Assembly (NCBI RefSeq): GCF_001641265.1
Contig: NW_020167524.1
Span: 930,001 to 994,000, forward strand
Direction: 5' to 3'
DNA length: 64,000 nucleotides
DNA from: Pseudogymnoascus destructans
Taxonomy: Eukaryota; Ascomycota; Leotiomycetes; Thelebolales; Thelebolaceae
The notes under the pieces were generated by a model. That model was not told where the DNA came from. It searched no databases and worked only from the letters and a program-made list of their open reading frames with translations. This document shows, in pieces, positions 11,100 to 23,117 of the stretch (position 1 is the stretch's first letter; each line of letters starts with the position of its first letter). The translations under genes and the position numbers were made by a program.

Positions 11100-11471
11100 T
11101 GTAAGGATGCCTCCTTACCTAGATACTCGAAGAACCTGCCTCAGAGCTGTTATGGTCACTACAAGCATGAAAACCAACTCAGTGTGGTTTCGAACAAGCA
11201 GAGGAGCACATAGCGAGTTACACTATAGTGGGGGACGGTAAGGCTGTAGGGTTCAGGGTCGATACAGACCTGTTGCGGTGGAAGGTTCAGGGCTAGGGTT
11301 GGGATAACCGAGTCGGGCCCGTTTCGGGTACTTAAGGAAACAGACTCAACGGGGTTCCCCCTTCATCTTTTTTGTATCCTTCGTAGTAGACCTATAGGAT
11401 AGCATCTGTTTAGCCTCCGACTCACACTCTCATATGCTATTACTGTGAGCTGGGTGCCCTGTGTCCTTACA
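11100..11471 (+). mobile_element. Solo LTR of gypsy family A (long variant)
   Basis: Begins TGTAAGGATG and ends TGTCCTTACA, flanked by the 5-bp duplication CTGTA (11095-11099 and 11472-11476). The 3' half matches the LTRs at 52951 and 60831 (TTCGTAGTAGACCTATAGG), but the copy is 372 bp against 258 bp because its left part differs. Confidence 0.85.
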
Positions 11472-12011
11472 CTGTAATGATGAAATAGTATACGATAAGA
11501 GAATAATTGATGATGTTGTAAAGATATCATGAATATCGTATTTTGTATTGTATTTGAATTGGTTCCAGAAACAAAATTGCACTACTGAGGATATTGGACT
11601 ATTGAATATCGCACTAAGGAGGTTATACTGTACTTACAAGTCCCACTTATTATGCACAGACTGTTAACAGACTTTTGGGCAGCACAAGTATGACTATAAG
11701 TATAAGCTAGTACGTACCTTTTAGACCTCCTGAAAATCCAACGGCAATCTCTAACTTAACTGTATCAGCCTGTATACAGGTCTGTATCATATATGGCAAT
11801 ACTAAGTCAGTGCGTTTTTCAAATTCTAATACGGATCCAGTGCGTATTCAGTTCTTAATACTAGCCATATACAGGCTGTATACTAGCTGTATATGGATAG
11901 TATTTAAGCCTTAATACTAGCTGTATATAGCTAGTATTAAGGCTTAAAATTCGAAACAAGGGGTTCGAATAACCTCAATTAATAATTAGTTATATGCTAT
12001 ATATTACTACA
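11472..12011. other. AT-rich spacer with hAT subterminal repeats
   Basis: No gene. At about 11765-11950 the motif CTGTATATGGCTAGTATT and its inverse recur several times and reappear at about 13545-13670. They probably are the subterminal repeats of the decayed hAT copy between them. Confidence 0.45.
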
Positions 12012-12790
12012 ATGACTTCACAACTATCTGATGTGCTGTTATAGCACGACAGTGAGCGATTTGACAGTGAACGATTTGAAACCCCAAGTTCGCCTATACT
12101 TAAACGTACACTATCCTCTTCCTCTGTCTCTATAATAACAACTACAAGCAAACAATTTTCAAAGGTCTAGGACCATACACCTATTAGCCGCTACGATATC
12201 ATTTGTAACCACTAGGGCAGGTTAATATGGCATTGTAGATACTGTCTAAAGGAGTATCTTGAGTTTAGCAGAACGAAGATTATTACAAGGCACCTAAAAG
12301 AACATGACACTGCTCTACTTAGGAATCTTAAACTACCTCAATTCAAAGCAGCATTGCTAATGCTTTCGATAAAACTAAGGATGTGAATTATAAATGCTAC
12401 TGTCTCTCTAATATTACAACTTAAGTCTTGGACCCTACTGTTGTTGAGCAGCTATATGTACGATGGATTACAACTTGTAGAGTCCCTTTCCATATAGCAA
12501 CACTATTGAATTTAGGGCATTACTCTACTACCTTAATCTAGAAATTGATAACTGGCTACCAAACTCTATTCTAACAATACAGATATGGACGTTGCATACA
12601 TACAAGGCTCAAAATCAACAAATCAAACGTGACGTACAATCAGCTCTCTCGAAAGCCCACTTTACAGTTGACCTCTAGACTTCTCCTAACTCCCTTGCAA
12701 TTCTCAGCATAATCACACACTATAAATCTGAAACTAGCCAATTAGAATGCTCTGTTCTCTTGCATTACAAGAACTAGATGGCGAGCATAC
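12012..12790 (+). pseudogene. hAT transposase N-terminal half, BED zinc finger, decayed
   Basis: Translation from ATG 12012 (MTSQLSDVLL) in shifting frames shows a BED-type zinc finger (WHCRYCLKEY...RHLKEH, two Cys and two His) and then a hAT linker/catalytic start (TTCRVPFHIATL, and in another frame KRDVQSALSKAHF). Multiple stops and frame changes. The sequence stops abruptly at about 12790, where a passenger-gene P fragment begins. Confidence 0.6.
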
Positions 12791-12794
12791 AGGT

Positions 12795-13437
12795 TAATAG
12801 CATTATAGTAATATTTATAGTAATCAGCTAACATATACAGGACTTATTATAAGAAGACGCCCCTACACCTCTACTTCACCAAGACACAGATGGCAGTTTG
12901 GCAGAACTTTGTATCATGGAGCTTCGATGGTGAACAAGTCTACCTTCCTGGCCCTGCTAACTAGTACCCTAATGGCTATGTGTAAGGACACAGGGCACCC
13001 AGCTCACAGTAATAGCATATGAGAGTGCGAGTCGGAGGCTAAGCGGATGCTATCCTATAGGTCTACTATGAAGGATACAAAAAAGATGAAGGGGAAGCCC
13101 GTGAGTCAATTGTCTCAAGTACCCGAAAACCATCTGACTCGGTTCCGACTCAGTTAGCCCACCCAAATGATCACATGTGACCCCGCAGCTACCCAGAGTC
13201 TACTCCCTAGAATGAGAGACGAGAAGGCATCCTTCCACTATGATACTGAGTTCTATGGCTTTTAGTTGGATTCTGATGCAATTGGCGCCTTTCGGGTCTA
13301 GGAGAAGTTGAGAGAAGAGACTCAGCCAGCTGAGTACAAGTGGATCCTAACATCTAATGACAGATTGTTGCTGTTGTCCCTAACCAAGGAATCTAAGGAG
13401 CTTCTCTCCTAGTTCTACAATATGTAGATCAAGTGCT
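12795..13437 (+). pseudogene. Passenger gene P, 3' fragment
   Basis: Starts inside an intron (paired TATAGTAAT motif, then CAGCTAAC branch and TACAG acceptor) and continues with the last exon, which aligns with 15521-15845 and 45418-45742 (HLYFTKTQMAVWQNFVSW, then LLLSLTKESKELLS before TAG). A solo LTR (12981-13237) with TSD CTATG splits the exon. Not linked to a transposase of the same family; function unknown. Confidence 0.65.
12981..13237 (-). mobile_element. Solo LTR of gypsy family A
   Basis: Reverse-oriented 257-bp LTR beginning TGTAAGGACA. 5-bp TSD CTATG at 12976-12980 and 13238-13242. The last bases have mutated (TTCCA for TTACA). Confidence 0.9.
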
Positions 13438-13439
13438 GC

Positions 13440-14091
13440 TTTTAAAATATACTAGATAGCCTATTGCACTACTTTCTATACTACAAGCCCTCATTAAAGT
13501 AAGTTATATACTTCAGTTCATTTTTCATTGTGTCACGTAGTTAATACGGCCTGTATATGGCTAGTATACGGGCTCTGTATCATATTAACCAGTGCTAGTG
13601 CATATTGAGTTAAACGTATATGCACTAGGTACAAAAATGAACCTGTATACAGACCGTATAATACCATCTAATACACTGCTCTAACTGTCTGTACAATTCA
13701 ATCTACTTTACATGTAGTAGAGTAGAAGGCAGCAAAGGCAAGGGCGTAGAAATCAGTATAGAAAGGAGGGCAGTTATATGCATTAGATGCATGGAAAATG
13801 CAGGAAGAGAAGGAAGCAAAGTTGCAACCAAAAGCAGATGCAAGAGCAGCAAGGAAATCAGACTAAGTAGTAAAGCAGCTACAATCGCAAGCATGTAAAA
13901 TCAAAATTTAAGAGCGTAAGGTTGAGAGGAAGCAGGTAGCAGAGCGGAAGAAGGAAGGTTGAAATCAAAAGTGATAATTTTATGGTATAGTAAGGATCAA
14001 AGTGATAGTAGTAGCAATAGTGGCAGTAGTGATAGTGATAGTAGTTCTATTGAATCTATGTTTTAATATATAGTTATACAATGTACATGCA
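13440..14091 (+). pseudogene. Pogo transposase C-terminal tail relic
   Basis: Broken frames at about 13690-13960 encode a charged Ala/Lys/Glu-rich coiled-coil-like tail (LYALDAWKMQEEKEAKL), typical of the C-terminus of fungal pogo transposases. Only the tail is recognisable. The left part carries the hAT-like subterminal repeats at about 13545-13670. Confidence 0.4.
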
Positions 14092-14790
14092 TAGCAAAAG
14101 CGACAGCTTAGCAAAAGTGACAGTTTTACACACCTACGTAACAAACTTCATAACAATTTTACCATAACAAAAGATAACAATTAAAACTACTTGGAATCCT
14201 CTTGCATAGACATGTCTACATCCTCCTAACACGTGCACGCATTATGTCTAGTTTAGGCACAGTTGCCATAGCGCCATGTATGCATTTCCACCTGTGGCTT
14301 CTAACCACTCCTCAACTAGGTTTCCTGCCCTACCTACTACGAAACATCCTTCTCATCCTGTAACTCCTAACCATTCTATAGACGAAGTAATCCTCCTTGC
14401 CACAGATGATTTTTTTTAGCCCTCTAGTGTTTGCTAAGCAGCTCATTTGCCTCGCATAATGTAGTAACATCTGCTTGCACTAACGTAAGTCGTGGCGTAC
14501 TGGCGGTAATGGCGTACTGGTGGCCTTTTTTGTAGTTCTACTACCTGTTGCTGTTGACTTCTGTCAAGTCGCCTCCTCTGCTTCCACGACCTGTAGCTGC
14601 AATTCCCTTGTAGAAATATGAAAATGACCCTTTAAAATTGCTCGCTTGCCTTTTTGCTGTACTCTCCGAGCTTGAACAATTGATCATAGATTGTCAGTAT
14701 CACGTTGTTGTAGAAAATTGCATGTATTTAGTCGCTCTGTTGCATCTGCTAACTTTTGAATATATCGCTTTGTAGGTGTGTTTAACACTG
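14092..14790 (-). pseudogene. Pogo transposase C-terminal part and right TIR
   Basis: The plus strand at 14092-14135 reads TACATGCATAGCAAAAGCGAC with a repeated AGCAAAAG unit, a decayed version of the pogo end at 63716. The minus strand upstream aligns with the C-terminal part of that copy (basic coiled coil such as KGHFHISTRELQ, then a decayed zinc-knuckle region near 14200-14290). Stops and shifts throughout. Confidence 0.55.
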
Positions 14791-14802
14791 TACGGGCACA
14801 CC

Positions 14803-15845
14803 AAGCGAGTGCAAAACCGACGCAACAACATGACAGATCAAGAACTCAAGGTCGACAATGCCAAGAGGGCTGATATAGCAGCTACTGCATACGCTGTCAA
14901 GAAACTCAGGGACATGCAAGCTTTCAAAGACCTTGGCCCAGTGGAACAAGAAGAGAAGATTCAATCCAAGAAGGACGAAGTGCGACTCAGATGGTAAGCT
15001 CCCTCCTCCTACTTTATAGTAATCATTATAGTAACTAGGAAACAGCATTCAGGATGGTAACCATGCTTCTATTGTTCAACAACACCTTGGGATTGGAGAA
15101 GGTGGAGGAGCGTACGCGGTTTGGGATGACAACAACCAGGATTGGGAAACCGTAAGATGAGGCCGATGAAGTTGCCAATGAAACTATGTGGAGAGCTGAC
15201 GAATTGGCCAATGGTATTGGGATCAATGAGATTGAGAAGGTCCAGCTGGAAGTGGAGACCCAGACTGAAGCCTCAACCAAGGTATGATCAGCTACATTAT
15301 TATGGTACTACTACTAATATAGACACAGAGAGTGGAGGAGCTTGCCTTCACCATTTGGTGCTGTAAATGGTCGACGGCATACAAGTCAACTCTGAAGCTT
15401 CTGAACAAAGTGAATACGGACCCCGACTTCCTCAAGAACCTTCCTCCAGCAATTGGTAAGGAGACTGGGTAAGAGTCACTATGGTAATCATTATAGTAAT
15501 CAGCTAACACGCACGTACAGAATATACTATGAGAAGACTCCCCCTCACCTCTACTTCACAAAGCTTCAATTGGCCATCTGGAGAAACTTTGCGTCGTGGA
15601 ACTTTGAGGATGGCCAGGTCTCTCTCCCCGGCCATGCTAAGTGGTATCCTGATGGATATGACACTACCCAGTATGGATTTCAATTGGATTCAGACGCTAC
15701 TGGTGTATTCAAGGCTTGGGAAATGTTGAGGGAGGAAGCTGAACCAGTGGACTTCAAATGGATTCTCCCATCTGAGGATAGATTGTTCCTGTTGCCACCA
15801 ACGAAGGAGTCTGAGGAGTTTCTTGCCCGGTTCTATGGTATGTAG
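14803..15845 (+). pseudogene. Passenger gene P (copy 1), 5' truncated and frameshifted
   Basis: Unrecognised protein carried by the hAT family. Exons about 14803-14993, 15046-15281, 15321/15329-15468 and 15521-15845, ending FYGM and TAG. A 1-nt insertion after DWET (near 15150) shifts the frame relative to the second copy. Visible features are an Asn/Lys-rich N-terminus, a QQHLGIGEGG motif, an acidic middle, and a conserved C-terminal block (TPPHLYFTKLQLAIWRNF, KWYPDGYDTTQYGF, LPPTKESEEFL). The introns at 14994 and 15469 carry the paired TATAGTAAT motif. No catalytic signature was recognised. Confidence 0.7.
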
Positions 15846-16124
15846 ATCAGGTATTACTTTCAGAACAGTCTAGTTAGCTCAATACGCTACTCTACACTAT
15901 ACTCCTTAGTTTACCATAAATATTACTATAATTGGCTCTTATTCTCAAAGGCCCATATTACTGAAACCTACTATAAAAATATACTTCACAAGCAATCTAA
16001 AATATTCTAAAGAGGAAAATTCAAGCGAACAGAGAGGTTACAGAATAGATATATACCTTGAGAATTATTCAAGCAGTTGTTTTATTTTCTTTAAAATAAT
16101 ATAATCTTGATATTTTTAAATTTC

Positions 16125-18193
16125 ATGTCTTATAACCAATCTTTAAGTTCACCAATACATGCACATACCTATAGTGATGTATTTTCTCTCGATGATCCTC
16201 AATCAAGCAACATAACACCTGAGGTTGAGTCCTCTCAACAACTTAACTAGCAATGGGATGGTTTAGTAAAGATCCAAGGTCTTAATGTGCTAAAGTGGAC
16301 GCCTTCAAAAGCAGAACTATTTAATGACTGGTGGCATCATCAGTCCTGGTATAAAGAGCAACCAAATCTGTTCCTGAGTACTGATAAGCAAATCAATTGG
16401 GGGTCAACAACTCGGACTTCTAATGTATGGAGAGACTCTGACCAAGGTGCTTGGAAATCAACTGGCGAGCCAATTGTTATTTGCCAAAAATGTTCCAAAA
16501 TACTCAGTCACCCAAGTGTGAAGGGTGCAGGGACAAGCGCAATGAGCTCCCATCTTAGATCAGCTGGATGTTTAAGGAAATCATCTTGTCATTCCACACT
16601 ACATCAATCCCAGCTCCGCCTCTCAGAATCATTACCAGTAAGCATGATTACTATACTTATTACTATAAAATATGCCTAACTATTATTTAGACTATGCGCC
16701 TACAACCAGAAGATGATCCAAGCATTCTATAGTTATGTTCTTGAAACTGTAGTATCTCTAAACATATCATTCCGATCAGTTGAGAATCCTATATGGAGAG
16801 AGATGGCGCTATGGCAGAACCAGAAATATCCACTTCCTTCACCAACAACCCTACAGCAGCGCCTTGATGTTATGGTGGATAACGAACAACAGATTGCCCT
16901 TCATGGTCTTGTCCCTGGGTCAAGGTGTGCATTATCCCTTGACAATTGGTCTAGCCCTGGAACAAGACACTCCTTCATGGGTATTATGGCTACATTCATC
17001 ACTGAGAAATGGGAATACCATGAAGCTCTAATTGGATTTGAGTATCTCGATGGAGCCCATACTGGGAAAGACCTTGCGACTATTGTTCAGCGTGTTATAT
17101 CTCAATATCACCTAGATGGTAGAGTTCATTGCATTACAACTGATAATGCAAGTAACAATACTTCAATGATGGCAATTATCAACAATATGATAGCTGAGTT
17201 ATCATCTGAGCCAACAAGATACCATGATGGACGTATTCATCATATCCCATGCTTTGCACATATTGTTCAGCTTGCACAGAAGGCTCTCCTTGGGTCAATT
17301 CGATTAAACCCATCAAACTCAGAGCTACAGATTGACTGGGATAACAATTCAGTAGACAAACTCAAAGATCTAAGTAAGGAAAAGGGCCTTCCATGGACAC
17401 TTGCCAAGGTATGTTTATAGTAATCATTATAGTAATCACAACTAATACTATACTAGCTTTGGAAGCTAGCTGTCTTTGTGAATTCTAGCTCACAGCAAAG
17501 AGAGCGATTTATGGGAATTCAAAGACAATGCATTAAAGATGGAGCAAAAGTCCTATGACTTATCCAAGATGTGTCAACCCGGTGGGATTCAACACTACAT
17601 ATGATGCTACGAGCGGTCCTACTCTAGGAAGCAGTAAATAAGTTTACAACTGAGTTTACTCCAGCTACTATCTTCCACATTACTTCAGAAGAGTGGAAAC
17701 ATATCACCTACCTTATTGATGTTACTTGCCAGTTTAGCTTCTGGACTTCAAATATAGGTATAGCAAGTGGTGCACGACTAAGCTTTGTTATCCCAGCATA
17801 TGATAAGCTATTTGAAGGGATTGAGGAGTGTACCCATCGGCTTAAACCATTACAAGATCCATGGATTCCAAAGCTCTTGAAAGCTATTGATAAAGCTGTA
17901 CAAAAGCTTGATAAGTATTATAGCTTATCTTGTACAGGTATTGGTAACTTCTACGCTTTTGGCCCTATTCTATCTCCACAGTTAAAGATGGAAGTGTTTA
18001 ACCCTGATTATTGTTGGTTGAATCCTAATACAAACTGGCAAAGGCATTTTGAGAAGAAATTCTGGGCATTATACACTCAACATTACGCAAACCAACAAAG
18101 ATCAAAGCAGCACCAATCACACTATATGGAACTAGACAAGGATCCGATGGCTCTAATGTTGAATCGGAAGCGAAGCTATAATTCCATCAGTCA
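16125..18193 (+). pseudogene. hAT transposase (copy 1), interrupted by LTR-B
   Basis: Exon 1 16125-16637, exon 2 16691-17408, exon 3 from 17457 until LTR-B begins at 18194. Residues resemble the 46030-48946 transposase throughout (LKWTPSKAELFNDWWHH, ALSLDNWSSPGTRHSFMG, CITTDNASNNTSMM, CFAHIVQLAQKA). The region with SLDNW and TTDNASNN fits the hAT catalytic core. Lesions include TAG in exon 1, a short deletion at about 16720, CGA to TGA at about 17555, and loss of the C-terminal dimerisation domain. The introns at 16638 and 17409 carry the paired motif. Confidence 0.85.
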
Positions 18194-19235
18194 TGTAATG
18201 GTGGGTGCACCAGATGTGAGAATCTAGCCACCCAAGGAAGGGATGGTTTTACTAATACAACACACTGTCTTAGGAAAAAGAGCCAAAGGGTTGTAGCTTA
18301 GACTATTTCACAATGCAGCAATCAGGTGTATGATGTAGTGGAGTGGTTTAGACAAGTTGTAACAAATGTTGAGTCTGAGAACTCAGGGATAAGTCAGAGG
18401 TTAGCACCTCACTGACTTTTCAGAAACAAGGAGTAACAAGATCAATGCTTGGAAGCTTGGAAAAGACGTGGAAGTATGTGATAGTCGATTTACTGTATTG
18501 TCTGCTTGCCCTTTCTTAAGGAAAGGGCAAACCTATTTATGCTAAAGGAGTGTAGTTCTCTCATTTTCCAAGACTTTCCATGACTAACCAGGCTTGGTAA
18601 CTGTAGACGACGTAAGAGAATCCCATAGAACCATCTCCTAGGTTCCTAGCCTATAGGAAGTGAAAGGAGGTCCAAGGTCAGAGTACCCCTATCGACAGAT
18701 TATGTCATAACTTAACCAATCTTGTGGGTAACTAAGGAGCGATGACGTGTAATGAATCATAGAGGGTTGTAGAGATATGCTATGTGGTAATATCGGCCCA
18801 GTAACTAAGGAGCGATGACGTGTAATGAATCATAGAGGGTTGTAGCAATCGTTGAGTAGTATTGCTCTTGTTGTTGGTGTGATAAGCCAAAATATGTATA
18901 GTGACTTGTAGGTTTGAGGATGTAAGGACACAGGGCACCCACTCACAGTAATAGCATATGAGAGTGCGAGTCGGAGGCTAAACGGATGCTATCCTATAGG
19001 TCTACTACAAAGGATACAAAAAAGATGATTAGGAACCCTGTTGGGTCAATCCCCTTAAGTACCCGAAATGGGTCTGACTCGGCTAACCTGCCCTAACTCT
19101 CCCCACGTGACCATAACCTGCCCGACTCCAATGCTTTCTGTCACTGAGGGCAGAGGCATCCTTACAGAGGAGGAGATTTCTAAGTTTGCTCTTGAGTTTG
19201 ATAGCAAACTGAGTGTAACGAATGTCAGTATGACA
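18194..19235 (-). mobile_element. LTR-B (solo), reverse, containing a solo LTR-A
   Basis: Begins TGTAATGGTGGGTG and ends GTCAGTATGACA. Same family as 51590-52499 and 58016-58951. Interrupted by LTR-A at 18921-19166. The flanks (AGTCA and CGAGT) do not match, so this copy lost adjacent hAT sequence or arose by recombination. Confidence 0.8.
18921..19166 (-). mobile_element. Solo LTR of gypsy family A
   Basis: 246 bp, TGTAAGGACA to TCCTTACA, inside LTR-B. 5-bp TSD GAGGA at 18916-18920 and 19167-19171. Confidence 0.9.
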
Positions 19236-19357
19236 CGAGTCCCATGACCGGTTTCTTGGCAGACCGATGGGAACTGTGGGTTATGAGCTTCAGACTGGAC
19301 CGTGGTCCGGTCTGGGGTCGGGGGACCGATGGGGTAGGTCCCCCATGACGCACACTA

Positions 19358-19979
19358 GTTATAAAGTCAACTATAGCATCTACATTTCGCTGCTAGCCCT
19401 AGCGACTAGCAGCACCACTAGACAACAACACCATAGGCCTCTAATACCTCTTATGCCTCCTCTTATGCCTAATGGCTAAACCAGCAGACTTTGCAGCACT
19501 CCTCTAGGTCATGGAGTTCTATTACAAAATCTGCACCTGCTAGGCTAGCCTAGCATAACTTACCCCTATATAGCCTAAGAAAGCCATAGCTTCCGCTAGC
19601 CCTATAGGGGCTCTAGGTCAACACAACATAGTCCTAGAGGATATCTACTCTATATTTTTTGGAAACTAGCAGTTGGGGTCTAGGTCAAACCCCTACACTC
19701 CCTTTAACAACACTAACTTTGTTTAAGGACACTTATCTCTATTTTTCCTACTATTTTACTACCTACCACCAAGCTATAGAGCTGCAACTCTGTAGCAAGG
19801 CCATAGGGCACACTACACACTACACTCGCAGTGGCTCATAACATCAGACCAACCAGTCCCGCATACACCCCCTTTCGGGAGAACTTCTGAGGCACCGCCC
19901 TCTACTAGCAAACCTAACACCATCCCAACTAGCGGGGAAGGCGCTTAGTTAATGGGCCTTACATCCACGCAAACACGCA
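19358..19979. other. Spacer, decayed repeat of unknown type
   Basis: No gene recognised. Rich in CTAG-containing palindromic words. Short open frames (for instance 19659-19841) have no recognisable product. It is the target sequence of the hAT at 19980. Confidence 0.4.
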
Positions 19980-21364
19980 CAGGGTTAGAAAATCAATTAT
20001 AATCATGATTATGTAGTCGTAATCATAATCATGATTATTTATAAAGCATATAATCATAATCATGATTTATAATCATGAATAGTCGTGATTATAATCATGA
20101 CTATAATATATACCTTATTAGGCTTAGTTATTACCTAATTGGGTATAGTTTAGATAAGTGATAAGATAAGATAAGAAAAACATGGCTTAAAATGAGGAAT
20201 TATTAATAGCCTTAAATATAACCAAGAGAATATAAGGCTATTAGCAAGGCATATTAAAGATATACAAGGGCCTAAAAAAATACAACTAGGTAAGCTAATA
20301 TCTATATCCTTATTTAGTTATATAACAATACTAACATTTATAGATAATGCTACTAGGTGGTCTTCTACTTATTATATGCTTAATAACTTTTTAAATGTTA
20401 AAGAACCTATAGAGATTGTTATTGAAACATCTAAAGCTAAGGTATTTAAAGATAAAGAAAGCATTAGGTTAAAAGAAGAAGACTGCTTTAAGAAGGTAAA
20501 TATTTCAAAATTTATCTTCTATAGAAGATAAAATAGCAACAGTAAGTCTTATATCCCTTTTATATCTAACTTTATACTAATATTAATATAGGGCTCTAAA
20601 ATAGATATTGCTATTAAGAAAGGTACTGCTAAATTAAGGAAATACTACTCTCCTAATCATTATGAAGAGAAGAATAAACCTTTATTTATAGCTTTACTAC
20701 TAGACCCTCGTTTAAAGAAAATAGGGCTAAGTAAGCTACATTATACACAACAAGATGAGTATAAAGCTATAGAAGCTGTAGAAGAAGTATATCAAAGGTA
20801 TATTTATATATTATATTTTTAAATTATATACTAATATGTTAATAGAGTATTAAGAGAGGAATTTAATAACGAATTACCTCTAACACAACAACAACTACAA
20901 CAACAACAGCAACAAGAGAATGAAGAAGATAATCTATTAGATGACTTTGAAAGATCATTATATTCTCAAACTATAGAAGATGACTTTGAAACAGAAATTT
21001 CTATCTATTTCCAAGAATCTATTTCTCATTATAAGGTAAGCTATTAACCCTCTTTAATAATTAACTTACTAATATTATATAGATTAATCCTTTAGACTAT
21101 TGGAAAATAAATCAATCTTGATTTCCAATTCTAGCTACTATAGCTAGGCGCTATTTACAAATCCCTGCTACTAGTGCTCCTATAGAGAGCTTTTTTAGTA
21201 TAGGTAGCCTTATTATTTCAAATATTAGAAATAGGCTAAAGACATTATTAGAGTAATAGCTTGTTTAAAGAGTTGGGATTTTATAAAGGAAGAAGAAGAG
21301 GATCTTATGTAATATTTGACTATTCGAATAGTCATGATTATTATGATTATTTGTGCTAACCCTG
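19980..21364 (+). mobile_element. AT-rich hAT element with 8-bp TSD
   Basis: 1,385 bp. Starts CAGGGTTAG and ends CTAACCCTG. Flanked by AACACGCA at 19972-19979 and 21365-21372. Both ends carry many copies of ATAATCATGATTAT-like words (about 20000-20110 and 21325-21352), likely transposase-binding subterminal repeats. Confidence 0.92.
20160..21270 (+). pseudogene. hAT transposase C-terminal half, decayed
   Basis: Fragments in shifting frames: DNATRWSSTYYMLN (about 20340), LFIALLLDPRLKKIGL (about 20690), a Gln-rich stretch (about 20885), and the dimerisation domain (LDYWKINQ, YLQIPATSAPIESFFS, ISNIRNRLK, 21085-21240). Probably contains AT-rich introns. N-terminal half not recognisable. Confidence 0.75.
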
Positions 21365-21395
21365 AACACGCAAGAACTGCTCTCTTAAGGTCATA

Positions 21396-22849
21396 CGGAG
21401 GTCGAGTTCAAAAGTCGTGTCCAAGCTAGTAGTGCCAAGCCTTGCATAAAATGGTAATCTTATGAACCCCTCATTTTGTGACTCGTAAACGTGAACATTA
21501 AAATCATGGCGCCAAATACAAGTCTCTCAACTCGGGCTCTTATCGTGACCTTAAAATCCCCTATCAGAGGGAAGACAACAGCTGAAGTAGCTGAGAAGAC
21601 AGGAGTATCTGCTCGACAGATAAACTGGATTTACACTCAGGCAATTGAGCGTGGTTTCGACCCAAACCACATGCCATTCTCTCTCCAAGATGAATGGCTA
21701 GAAGACGCCCCTCGCTCTGGACGCCCTCGAAAACAGACAGAGGAAACAGTCAATCAGGCTGTTTCGAAAGTATGCAGAGATAGATATGGCCGTGAGAAAA
21801 CTTGCGCTGATATTGCAGGGAAACTTAGTATCAACGGTTTCAATATTTCTTCAACTACCATATGGCGAATCTTGAAAACAGCAGGATATCGGAAAACGAA
21901 ACCGACGAGGAAGCCTGGATTGACGAAGAGAATGAGAGAACAACGGCTAAAGTAGTGCCTTGACCACGAAGATTGGACACTTGAGGATTGGAAAAATGTC
22001 ATATGGTCAAATGAAACTTCTGTTGTTTTAAACCATAGACGGGGAGGATATCGGATTTGGCGGAAAGTTGAAGAGGCATTTTTACGATCTTGCATTCGAG
22101 AACGGTGGAAGGGATACTCTGAGTTCATGTTTTGGGCATGTTTCTCATATGACAAGAAGGGGCCATGCCACTGTTGGATACCAGAAACCAAATGAGAAAG
22201 AGAAGAAGCAGAATTAAAAGTTCAAGAGATGAATAAGGAATTAGAGCCAATTATGCGTGAGCAATGGGAAATTACAAATGGGATTCAACGGATGGGACTA
22301 CAGAATTTACCAGGACCAAAACCACAGTGGAGATGGAATCAAAAAAACGGAAAATTAACTCGAGGGAAAGGAGGCGGGATAGACTGGTATCGCTACCAAC
22401 AGAAGATTCTCCTTCCAAAGTTATTCCCATTCGCAGAAGAGTGCAGAAAAGACCGGCCACAGACTGTCGTGCAAGAAGACAATGCACCGTCACATAGTCA
22501 CTATATCCAGGAGCGGCTATTCTCAATTCACGACATTAATCGACTATTCTGGTGTGCTAACTCTCCTGACTTAAACATGATTGAACCATGTTGGCCGTGG
22601 ATGAAGAGAAGAACAACACGAAAAGGGGCACCAAAAAGCCGGCCGCAAGGGATACAGTCATGGGAGAGCTGTTGGGAGGACGTCCCACAAGCGCAAATCC
22701 AGGCGTGGATTGAGAGAATACCCCGCCATATCAAGATAGTTATTGAGCTTGAAGGCGGGAACGAGTACAAGGAGGGCCGAGAGTGAATAATTGTATTTAT
22801 GCAACGTGGCGTTTTTAGCGTAGGACATGACTTTTGAACTCGACCTCCG
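21396..22849 (+). mobile_element. Tc1/mariner-type element with TIRs and TA duplication
   Basis: 1,454 bp between TA dinucleotides (21394-21395, 22850-22851). Termini CGGAGGTCGAGTTCAAAAGT and its inverse are perfect inverted repeats for at least 20 bp. It sits 23 bp after the hAT at 19980-21364. Confidence 0.93.
21506..22786 (+). pseudogene. Tc1/mariner transposase, two in-frame stops
   Basis: One reading frame spans the whole gene from ATG 21506 with only TAG at 21953-21955 and TGA near 22192. It has two HTH segments (TTAEVAEKTGVSARQINWIY; TCADIAGKLSINGFNISSTT), then the DDE core: VIWSNETSV (first Asp replaced by Asn, G-to-A), VVQEDNAPSH, and SPDLNMIEPCWPWMK with the last acidic residue. 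An insertion-rich middle between motifs one and two is typical of some fungal lineages. The Asp-to-Asn change makes this copy inactive even without the stops. Confidence 0.85.
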
Positions 22850-23117
22850 TACTCTATACATAAACCCATAGGTTAGCACGTCCCCGTACCCTGCGGGGGT
22901 CTTAGGGCCGCGTGTTACACCCGCGTCCCGCTGGACGTAAATAAATATCATCATCATCATCATCAAGGGTAGACAGAAAGGCGACTGTAGCAGCTACATT
23001 CGCATCCCAGCTCGCGACATAATTTATATATGCTGTGGTAATCATATTACTATATTATAGCATATATATTTTCAATCGTCCAGCTACGCTGGTGACGTCT
23101 GAAAAATATCACTCGTA
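22850..23117. other. Spacer 3' of the carboxypeptidase gene
   Basis: Contains a short (ATC)n run at 22950-22966 and AT-rich sequence likely to include the carboxypeptidase 3' untranslated region. No gene seen. Confidence 0.5.

Larger units (their letters stand above)
14803..19357 (+). mobile_element. hAT element, second copy of the composite family, 5' truncated
   Basis: Closely related to the complete element at 43115-49148. It contains gene P (14803-15845) and the transposase (16125-18193), then LTR-B (18194-19235), then the right terminus ending CCCATGACGCACACTA at 19357. The left terminus and the histone-like gene are missing; homology begins at about 14803, just after a pogo relic. About 0.9 kb of transposase 3' end present in the other copy is absent next to LTR-B. 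Confidence 0.85.

Noticed and set aside
18194..19235. Target-site duplication for this LTR-B copy
   Set aside because: The 5-bp flanks (AGTCA, CGAGT) do not match, and about 0.9 kb of the hAT is missing beside it; not a clean insertion.
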